A stretch of 6,034 bases of DNA, taken from contig CAMCSI010000085.1 of NCBI GenBank assembly GCA_945877885.1, positions 1 through 6,034 of the forward strand. Direction: 5' to 3'. The stretch's first letter is position 1. Every line of letters begins with the position of its first letter. Positions 1 through 4,941 of the stretch are shown here, one piece after another. The notes beneath the pieces are model-generated. The model saw only the letters and a list, made by a program, of their open reading frames with translations. It did no database searches and was not told where the DNA came from. Position numbers and translations under genes: made by a program. This stretch comes from Chlamydia trachomatis (GTDB taxonomy: Bacteria; Chlamydiota; Chlamydiia; Chlamydiales; 2-12-FULL-49-11).

Positions 1-1
1 T

Positions 2-550
2 ACACTTTCATGTAGTTATATGAAGATAGGAAACGATATTAGGCTGCTTGCCTCAGGACCAAGGTGCGGGCTAGGGGAGCTTATTCTTCCATCTAATGAA
101 CCAGGATCCTCTATTATGCCTGGAAAGGTAAATCCAACTCAATGTGAGATGATCACCCAAGTTGCTGTGCAAGTAATGGGAAATGATACAGCTATTGCCA
201 TTGCTGGCTCAAATGGGGATTTGCAATTAAATGTATTTAGACCTGTGGTTATTTTCAATTTGATTGAGTCGATTCATCTGCTTGCCGATGCGGCAGAAAA
301 TTTTACTCATAAATGTCTTAAAGATATAGAGCCTCACTACGAAATGATTGAAAAGCATTTAAATGAAAGTCTGATGCTTGTTACAGCTTTAAATCCACAT
401 ATTGGGTATGATAATGCGGCAAATATTGCAAAAACTGCGCATAAAGAGGGGATCACTTTAAAGCAAGCAGCAGCGCAGCTTGACTTACTCAGTGGAGAGG
501 AGTTTGATAAGCTCGTTGTTCCAAAGGATATGACCCATCCAACTATTTAG
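2..550 (+). CDS. fumC: Fumarate hydratase class II, C-terminal part (5' end outside window)
   Basis: Class II fumarase interconverts fumarate and L-malate in the TCA cycle as a cytosolic, iron-independent homotetramer. The frame is open to the left edge; the first full codon is at base 2, and 182 residues are visible of the roughly 460 usual for the family, so about 60% is missing. Visible residues 35-44 read GSSIMPGKVN, the fumarase/aspartase superfamily signature loop that carries the catalytic serine, followed by PTQCE. Further family blocks are ASGPRCGLGE, LNVFRPVVI and NESLMLVTALNPHIGY; this last block and the closing AHKEGITLKQAA belong to the C-terminal domain. The combination is typical of FumC rather than aspartase or argininosuccinate lyase. 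The stop (TAG, 548-550) overlaps the end of the convergent Nudix gene by 4 bp. The ATG at 20 is an internal Met, not the start: the codons before it (TLSCSY) match the conserved helix seen in E. coli FumC. Confidence 0.96.
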   Translation, partial: TLSCSYMKIGNDIRLLASGPRCGLGELILPSNEPGSSIMPGKVNPTQCEMITQVAVQVMGNDTAIAIAGSNGDLQLNVFRPVVIFNLIESIHLLADAAENFTHKCLKDIEPHYEMIEKHLNESLMLVTALNPHIGYDNAANIAKTAHKEGITLKQAAAQLDLLSGEEFDKLVVPKDMTHPTI

Positions 551-1053
551 TGATGGATACGCATTTTAGCGTGCATCAATAAAAATTTGATCCCGATAAT
601 GGGGTGTTTCATAAATATTTGAAATGCGTAAAGCGGTGTAATTGTTGTAATATGCTGCTCAAAATAAGCTTTATTTTCAAAGGCATCTTTTATCCAATCT
701 ATTTGAAATGGGGCTGTAACATCGGGTAGGCTATCTTTGGAAAAAGTACCCATTTCCTTTACTTCGCTATTTTGTGGGTGAGGAGAAAGTTCACCTTTTG
801 GCAAGAGGGTAAAAAGATAGACAGGTTTTATAAAGGTTGAAGAAGAGGTGTAGAGAGCTACTTTTCTATCTATTTGTGCATCAAAGCCGGTTTCTTCTTT
901 TATTTCACGGATGATTGCCTCTTCAGCGGTTTCATGAGATTCTATTCCTCCGCCGGGAATTGTCCAAACGGGAATGTCGCGTCTTTTGACAAGGAGAATT
1001 TTACCATCAATAAACAGTGCGCCTAAAACAGAAGTTACAATAGTTTTTGACAT
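547..1053 (-). CDS. Nudix hydrolase (MutT-like), substrate unknown
   Basis: A 168-residue Nudix-family pyrophosphohydrolase. These enzymes cleave nucleoside diphosphates linked to another moiety, using Mg2+ or Mn2+. The Nudix box GX5EX7REUXEEXGU is complete at residues 35-57: G35, E41, R49-E50, E53-E54, G56. It is preceded by the usual strand and loop VWTIPGGG. The substrate cannot be read from the sequence; nucleotide-sugar, ADP-ribose or damaged-NTP hydrolysis are all possible. After the Nudix fold (about residues 4-130) there is a tail of about 35 residues rich in hydrophobic, basic and His residues, ending MRIHH. The ATG at 1053 is directly preceded by an in-frame TAG, so no longer start exists. 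An AAAGGAG lies 20 nt upstream of it, too far for normal Shine-Dalgarno spacing. The gene is convergent with fumC (4-bp overlap) and divergent from the lipoprotein gene. Confidence 0.93.
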   Translation of the reverse strand: MSKTIVTSVLGALFIDGKILLVKRRDIPVWTIPGGGIESHETAEEAIIREIKEETGFDAQIDRKVALYTSSSTFIKPVYLFTLLPKGELSPHPQNSEVKEMGTFSKDSLPDVTAPFQIDWIKDAFENKAYFEQHITTITPLYAFQIFMKHPIIGIKFLLMHAKMRIHH

Positions 1054-1066
1054 CTAATAGAGGGGG

Positions 1067-1096
1067 TTGTAAACTCCTTTCATGGTTTTTTATTAT
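1067..1096 (+). promoter_or_regulatory. Putative promoter for the lipoprotein gene
   Basis: TTGTAA (1067-1072), 18 bp, then TATTAT (1091-1096) resembles a sigma-70-type promoter. Transcription would begin near 1103, only a few bases before the GTG at 1107, so the message would be nearly leaderless and would lose the AGAGGA at 1097-1102. The real start of transcription may therefore lie further upstream, inside the Nudix gene. Confidence 0.3.
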
Positions 1097-1097
1097 A
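1092..1097 (-). promoter_or_regulatory. Putative -10 element for the Nudix gene
   Basis: Read on the minus strand, 1097-1092 is a perfect TATAAT, 38 nt before the Nudix ATG. No good -35 lies 16-18 bp upstream (only T-rich sequence), so strength is uncertain. Transcription would start near 1085 and include the AAAGGAG at 1080-1074. The element overlaps a TATTAT on the opposite strand. Confidence 0.42.
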
Positions 1098-1106
1098 GAG
1101 GATGCT

Positions 1107-1550
1107 GTGATTAAAAAGATAAGATTATTCGTTCTATGCATTATGTCAGTAGCCTTTTTTGGGTGCTCGTCAGGATATATTTCTGTACAGAAGATAAACA
1201 CTGATAAACTTACCTATGCATCACGTTATGCACATACTCCAGATCCAAGGGCGTTAGATCCTCCAAAAGGGGAAAAACTCTATATCACTTGGTCTCTTCC
1301 TTTAGAATTTACCCCGCATATGTACCGTCTTAAAGTGGGTATTGTTTATAAAAATTTAAGCACAGAGACATTAGTTTACCCGGTAAAAAGAAGAGCGGGC
1401 ACCACGATTATTGAATTACTTGGTAATGAATTTAAAAAGAAAGAAGGCTATTTAGCTTATAAAATGGAAATTGTTGACTTACAGGGAAATGTAATTAGTG
1501 ACTATACACATAGGATGTGGGTTGATCTAATCCTTCCTTGCGATGTCTAA
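1107..1550 (+). CDS. Small putative lipoprotein of unknown function
   Basis: I do not recognise this family. From the GTG at 1107 the product is 147 residues with a lipoprotein signal peptide: IKKIR as positive n-region, hydrophobic core LFVLCIMSVAFF, then G19-C20 as the lipidation site. The lipobox FFGC is loose at -3, so lipidation is likely but not certain. GTG is chosen because it puts the basic residues at the N-terminus and has AGAGGA 4 nt upstream; the only earlier in-frame start is a TTG at 1047 inside the Nudix gene, and the next Met (residue 13) would cut away most of the signal. The mature part (about 128 residues) has alternating hydrophobic and polar stretches (LYITWSLP, YRLKVGIVY, LAYKMEIVDLQGNVISDYTHRMWVDLI) suggesting a beta-sandwich exposed in the periplasm. 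The last 53 coding bases plus the stop overlap the end of aroG on the other strand. Confidence 0.75.
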   Translation: MIKKIRLFVLCIMSVAFFGCSSGYISVQKINTDKLTYASRYAHTPDPRALDPPKGEKLYITWSLPLEFTPHMYRLKVGIVYKNLSTETLVYPVKRRAGTTIIELLGNEFKKKEGYLAYKMEIVDLQGNVISDYTHRMWVDLILPCDV

Positions 1551-2460
1551 GCATAATTTCTTCTTTTGCGTTTAACAATAAGTCTCTTGTTCCTTCAAAA
1601 CCTAGGCATGGATCTGTGCTGGAGACTCCAAACTGCTCCTTCTCTTTTTGCGCCCCTTCATAGAGGTTGCTTTCAAGCATCACCCCTAAAATTTTTTCAG
1701 GGTTGTTTAAGTAAGTGTTAAGCGAATAATTAAATGCAGTGATCTGATCTAAGGGCTTATTCGGGCAGTTGCCATGGGAGCAGTCAATAAGAATAGGGGT
1801 GTTTATCCCTTCTTTTTGAGAGCTTTTTATAGTTTCCTCGATGCTTTCGATACTATAATTACATTGAGTTTTTCCGCCGCGAAGAACCACATGGGTGAAA
1901 TTATTACCCTTTGAAAAACGTTGACCTTCTGCATTTAACATGCAGTGGGATTGCTTTGCCACAGCGCACGAATAAATAGCTGATAAAACATCTCCATCTA
2001 AACTATTTTTGAATCCAAAAGGAAGTTCAGAGTTAGATACAAGAACTCGATGGGGTGTAGATGTGGCCGTTCTTGCGCCAATAAATCCCCATGAAATATA
2101 GGGTTGTAGGTGAGGATAGATCGCTGGATCGATAAATTCCATAGCAAGGGGCATGTGCATACTGGAAAAAAGGGATTTTGTTCTAGCAAGTCCTTCCAAG
2201 AGATTTTCAGGGACTCTTTTATCTGGCTGGTAGACAAATCCACGCCAGTTATAGGAAGTTCGAGATTTTTCAACGAAAGCGCGCATTACAAGAAAAATGG
2301 AGTCGCCCAATTCGTTCTGTAAATCATAAAGTTTTTTTTCGTAGAGTATAGTCTCTTGCTCATTTTGTATGGAGCAAGGTCCGACTACGACAAAAAAGGT
2401 CTTTGAACGGTTAAGGAGCCTTGATTTGATAATATTTCTATAACGTTTAACTAACGACAT
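1495..2460 (-). CDS. aroG: 3-deoxy-7-phosphoheptulonate (DAHP) synthase, class I, AroG/F/H type
   Basis: Condenses phosphoenolpyruvate with erythrose 4-phosphate to DAHP, the first step of the shikimate pathway to chorismate (aromatic amino acids, folate), in the cytosol. Active-site residues known from E. coli AroG are all present: metal ligands C29 (in GPCSI), H229 (in IDCSHGN), E263 (in MLESN) and D283 (in STDPCLG); phosphate and substrate contacts R60, K65, R130 (in IGART), K151 (in FGFKN) and R194 (in LRGG). At 321 residues it is shorter than E. coli AroG (350): the N-terminus before GPCSI is about 32 residues shorter, while the C-terminus runs about 11 residues beyond the usual end. An in-frame TAA eight codons before the ATG rules out a longer start. 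There is no clear Shine-Dalgarno sequence before this ATG. The gene has its own promoter, is divergent from the AGCS symporter gene, and its last 18 codons overlap the lipoprotein gene. The isozyme type (G, F or H) cannot be told from sequence alone. Confidence 0.94.
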   Translation of the reverse strand: MSLVKRYRNIIKSRLLNRSKTFFVVVGPCSIQNEQETILYEKKLYDLQNELGDSIFLVMRAFVEKSRTSYNWRGFVYQPDKRVPENLLEGLARTKSLFSSMHMPLAMEFIDPAIYPHLQPYISWGFIGARTATSTPHRVLVSNSELPFGFKNSLDGDVLSAIYSCAVAKQSHCMLNAEGQRFSKGNNFTHVVLRGGKTQCNYSIESIEETIKSSQKEGINTPILIDCSHGNCPNKPLDQITAFNYSLNTYLNNPEKILGVMLESNLYEGAQKEKEQFGVSSTDPCLGFEGTRDLLLNAKEEIMLRHRKEGLDQPTSYVYSH

Positions 2461-2492
2461 TGGGGTAGAGTATTTTTCAGTTTAAAAAGGAA

Positions 2493-2521
2493 ATAATACT
2501 ATAGCTCTTATCTCAAGTCAA
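2493..2521 (-). promoter_or_regulatory. sigma-70-type promoter of aroG
   Basis: On the minus strand, TTGACT (2521-2516) is followed after exactly 17 bp by TATTAT (2498-2493). Each hexamer differs from consensus at one position. Transcription would start near 2486, giving a leader of about 25 nt without a Shine-Dalgarno sequence. No operator palindrome is evident beside it. Confidence 0.72.
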
Positions 2522-2579
2522 TTGGTAGTAATCATAAACAAAAAAATAATTTTAACACTGGATTTTTAAAGTTTATTTC

Positions 2580-2588
2580 TGCTATAAT
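2580..2588 (+). promoter_or_regulatory. Extended -10 promoter of the AGCS symporter gene
   Basis: TGCTATAAT at 2580-2588 is a perfect extended -10 element (TGnTATAAT). The -35 region at the right distance is poor (TGGATT at 2559-2564, 18 bp spacer), which is common for extended -10 promoters. The start would be near 2595, leaving a leader of about 24 nt that contains the ribosome binding site. Confidence 0.65.
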
Positions 2589-2605
2589 ATCCACAATAAA
2601 TATTC

Positions 2606-2613
2606 AAAAGGAA
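2606..2613 (+). promoter_or_regulatory. Ribosome binding site of the AGCS symporter gene
   Basis: AAAAGGAA at 2606-2613, with the GGA core ending 6 nt before the ATG at 2619. It fixes the start at 2619. Confidence 0.7.
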
Positions 2614-2618
2614 TTTTA

Positions 2619-3992
2619 ATGGACAATCTCGCTGAGCTAATAGAGTCGATAAATAACATTGTGTGGGGTCCTCCATTATTAATTTTGATGTTAATTGTTG
2701 GTGGTGTATTAACCATTAGACTTCGTGGATTGCAAATCCGCCATTTAGTATATGCGCATAAGCTAGCATTTGTTAAAGATGACGGAAATTCAGAAGGGGA
2801 TATTTCTCATTTTCAAGCATTGATGACAGCTTTAGCTGCAACCATTGGAATAGGTAGCATTACCGGTGTGGCAACAGCTATTGCAATTGGTGGTCTTGGC
2901 TCTTTATTCTGGATGTGGGTGGCAGCATTTTTTGGTATGGCCACAAAATATGCAGAAGCAATTTTAGCTATTAAATATCGAGAGATAGACGCTAACAAGC
3001 AGATGTGCGGTGGTCCAATGTACTATTTAGAAAAAGGGCTTGGAATAAAATGGTTAGGAGTTTTATTTGCAGTTTTTGCCGCAATTGCAGCTTTTGGAAC
3101 AGGAAATATGGTTCAATCAAATTCTGTTGCTATTGCCGTTAAAGAGATATTTCATATCTCACCTTACATAACTGGCATTATCTTAGTCATTATCTCAGCG
3201 GTGCCTTTATTAGGTGGTATTAAAAGCATTGGTAAGGTAGTGGAAATACTTGTACCAGCTATGGCTTTATTTTATTTTATAATTAGCTTAGCAGTAGTGC
3301 TTGTGAATTATACTGCCATTCCTTCGGCTTTTGCTTTGATCGTCTCTTCTGCTTTTACAGGTCAAGCTGCAACTGGGGGATTTGTAGGCTCAACGGTAAT
3401 TCTTGCCATACAGCTTGGTATTTCTCGAGGGGTATTTTCCTCAGAGGCGGGTCTTGGAAGCTCTCCAATAGCCGCTGCTGCTGCAAGAACTGATTCACCG
3501 GGAAGACAGGCTCTTGTTTCCATGTCCTCTGTATTTATTACAACAGGTATTGTGTGTACCCTTACAGGACTTGCAATAGCTACAAGTGGCGTTTTAGGTA
3601 CTTTTGATGCAAACGGTAAGGTTTTAGATGGATCAACACTTGCCCTTGCTGCATTTGACTCTACGTTTCGTTACGGGGGTATGCTGGTTACTTTTGCAAT
3701 CATTCCATTTGCTTATTCTACAATACTCGGCTGGGCCTATTATGGGGAAAAATGTATAGAATATCTTTTTGGTATCAAAGGCATCACACCCTATAGAATT
3801 ATCTTTTTAGCCTTTATATTTATTGGGGCTGTTCTTGAACTTCAGATTGTTTGGGGATTTTCAAACATAATGAATGGATTAATGGCATTTCCTAACTTAA
3901 TAGGTATTTTATGCTTAACAGGGGTGGTTGCAAGAGAGACAAATATTTTTGAAGCATTACTTAAAAAAGAGCGCTTTAGCTTAAAAGTGTAG
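2619..3992 (+). CDS. Alanine/glycine:cation symporter, AGCS family (DagA/AlsT-like)
   Basis: A 457-residue polytopic inner-membrane protein that takes up small neutral amino acids (alanine, glycine) with Na+ or H+. The family signature is at residues 91-106, GGLGSLFWMWVAAFFG. Other family blocks are ALAATIGIGSITGVATAI (71-88), CGGPMYYLEKGLG (130-142), GTGNMVQSNS (160-169), and RGVFSSEAGLGSSPIAAAAA (270-289), one of the most conserved stretches of the family. About ten to eleven hydrophobic segments are spread over residues 19 to 437, with a short basic C-terminus (KKERFSLKV). Length is normal for the family and the frame is intact. Substrate (Ala, Gly, Ser) and coupling ion are not readable with certainty. 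It has its own promoter and ribosome binding site, is divergent from aroG, and lies 88 bp before the carrier-family gene, with no strong terminator between them. In an intracellular bacterium it would serve to import host amino acids. Confidence 0.94.
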   Translation: MDNLAELIESINNIVWGPPLLILMLIVGGVLTIRLRGLQIRHLVYAHKLAFVKDDGNSEGDISHFQALMTALAATIGIGSITGVATAIAIGGLGSLFWMWVAAFFGMATKYAEAILAIKYREIDANKQMCGGPMYYLEKGLGIKWLGVLFAVFAAIAAFGTGNMVQSNSVAIAVKEIFHISPYITGIILVIISAVPLLGGIKSIGKVVEILVPAMALFYFIISLAVVLVNYTAIPSAFALIVSSAFTGQAATGGFVGSTVILAIQLGISRGVFSSEAGLGSSPIAAAAARTDSPGRQALVSMSSVFITTGIVCTLTGLAIATSGVLGTFDANGKVLDGSTLALAAFDSTFRYGGMLVTFAIIPFAYSTILGWAYYGEKCIEYLFGIKGITPYRIIFLAFIFIGAVLELQIVWGFSNIMNGLMAFPNLIGILCLTGVVARETNIFEALLKKERFSLKV

Positions 3993-3994
3993 TT

Positions 3995-4016
3995 TTTATT
4001 AATTAAAATTAATAAA
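3995..4016. repeat. A/T-only perfect palindrome after the symporter gene
   Basis: Ten-base arms TTTATTAATT (3995-4004) and AATTAATAAA (4007-4016) around AA, just after the symporter stop. With no G:C pair it would form a weak hairpin and is not followed by a long T run, so it is at best a weak terminator or an RNA 3'-end element. Confidence 0.35.
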
Positions 4017-4023
4017 TATTTAC

Positions 4024-4052
4024 TAGACAATATCTTGTAACTTATTTAATAT
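4024..4052 (+). promoter_or_regulatory. Putative promoter of the carrier-family gene
   Basis: TAGACA (4024-4029), 17 bp, TAATAT (4047-4052): a fair sigma-70-type match with ideal spacing. The start would be near 4059, about 22 nt before the ATG and upstream of the ribosome binding site. The surrounding sequence is very AT-rich, so chance matches are common, but the position fits well. Confidence 0.5.
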
Positions 4053-4068
4053 ATTCACTTTAAAATCA

Positions 4069-4073
4069 AGGGG
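4069..4073 (+). promoter_or_regulatory. Ribosome binding site of the carrier-family gene
   Basis: AGGGG at 4069-4073, 7 nt before the ATG at 4081. It is a good bacterial Shine-Dalgarno sequence and supports both the start and expression in a bacterial host. Confidence 0.65.
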
Positions 4074-4080
4074 AATACAA

Positions 4081-4875
4081 ATGGATAAAACGCATCAAGA
4101 TACAAATTCACACGTCCAAAATGGATGGCACACATTTATTAGTGCTGCAGCTGGAGGCAGTGGTGGTGCTTATATTTGTTTTCCATTTGAAGGATTAAAA
4201 AAAAGATTGCAAACTGGTCAGCAATTATCATTTCAACCAAAAGAGTTGTATCGTGGATCTACGGCGTTTGCTGTGAGTGTAACGTTTGCAACCGTCGCTT
4301 CTATGTGTTTTAATAATGCATTAAAAACAATACCTAGCTATGACCACGAATCTGCTCTTTGGAATGGCGTTTCAGCTGTAGTAAGTGGAATGTTAGGCGC
4401 TGTAGTTGGATCGACGCCAGTTGAAAATGTTATCTTAGTTCAGCAACTTGATAAAACAACCCCTATAAAGGCAATTATCAAGATGATGGGTCAGGGACCT
4501 ACTCGCCTATGGGTCGGGCTACCAGAATTAGCTTGTCGTGAAGCAGGTTTTGCAGGAGCGATGTTATGGGGAGTGGATGCTGCAAGAAATAAGGTATTAA
4601 GCAAAACAGAGAGCAAAACCTTAGCAGAGGCTGCTGCATTAGGTGTTGGACTTGTCGGCGCTGCCATTACACAGCCATTTGATACAGTTGCAACCATCAA
4701 GCAAAAAAGTGATGGGAAGTTGTCAACTTCTCAAGCTGTTAAGCAAATAGTTGAAAGTAAAGGGGCTACTGGCTTATTTAGAGGACTTAGTCAACGAGCT
4801 CTTCTTTTTACAGGATGTGCCTATACCATCCCTTCAATTCAAAAATTAGTGGAAAATTGGTTAACACAAAAATAG
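4081..4875 (+). CDS. Mitochondrial carrier family (SLC25-like) membrane protein, possible host-directed effector
   Basis: A 264-residue protein with the three-repeat plan of mitochondrial carriers, which exchange metabolites across the mitochondrial inner membrane. Each repeat has a glycine-rich helix ending in P-x-[DE]: P35-F-E37-G-L-K40-K-R42-L-Q44, a full match to PX[DE]XX[KR]X[KR]XQ; P113-V-E115, with Q121/Q122; and P199-F-D201-T-V, with Q208. The downstream aromatic-x-Gly elements are Y57-R-G59, W144-V-G146 and GLFRG (231-235). Even-numbered helices are recognisable too, for example REAGF...GVDAAR (153-169). About six membrane helices fit residues 17-45, 62-82, 94-122, 147-170, 182-208 and 236-260. 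The protein is shorter than typical carriers (about 300 residues). Repeats 2 and 3 lack the basic partner of the acidic residue. The N-terminus (first 17 residues) is polar, rich in Asp, Thr, His, Gln and Asn, with no Sec signal. Legionella LncP is a known secreted bacterial carrier of this family. Substrate, location and secretion are inference; family membership is well supported. Confidence 0.87.
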   Translation: MDKTHQDTNSHVQNGWHTFISAAAGGSGGAYICFPFEGLKKRLQTGQQLSFQPKELYRGSTAFAVSVTFATVASMCFNNALKTIPSYDHESALWNGVSAVVSGMLGAVVGSTPVENVILVQQLDKTTPIKAIIKMMGQGPTRLWVGLPELACREAGFAGAMLWGVDAARNKVLSKTESKTLAEAAALGVGLVGAAITQPFDTVATIKQKSDGKLSTSQAVKQIVESKGATGLFRGLSQRALLFTGCAYTIPSIQKLVENWLTQK

Positions 4876-4907
4876 ACAACTTGCGAAAGAAGTCTAATAG
4901 TAGATGT

Positions 4908-4941
4908 AAAGCCCACAGAGATTTTTTGTGGGCTTTTTTTT
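4908..4941 (+). terminator. Rho-independent terminator between the carrier gene and valS, probably bidirectional
   Basis: Perfect 10-bp arms AAAGCCCACA (4908-4917) and TGTGGGCTTT (4927-4936) with a 9-nt loop, running into eight T (4934-4941), 33 nt after the carrier stop. On the minus strand the hairpin directly follows the valS stop (4942-4940), with a shorter TTTA run after it, so it may end both messages. Confidence 0.92.

Noticed and set aside
20..22. ATG at 20 as the start of a short fumC-like gene or a broken fumC
   Set aside because: The frame stays open to the left edge and the preceding codons (TLSCSY) match the conserved FumC helix, so the gene is cut by the window, not truncated.
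551..577. Imperfect inverted repeat (ACGC...GCGT) just after the fumC stop as a fumC terminator
   Set aside because: The stem is only four perfect pairs then bulged, no T-run follows, and it lies within the Nudix coding sequence.
1047..1049. TTG at 1047 as the lipoprotein start
   Set aside because: It lies inside the Nudix gene and adds 20 residues before an already complete signal peptide; the GTG at 1107 has a nearby AGAGGA and the right n-region.
1007..1201. 64-residue minus-strand open frame over the Nudix/lipoprotein start region
   Set aside because: It overlaps the start of two better-supported genes and the promoter region, and shows no recognisable motif.
3995..4016. A/T palindrome as a firm terminator of the symporter gene
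   Set aside because: It has no G:C pair, a two-base loop and no long T-run; it is listed only as a repeat.
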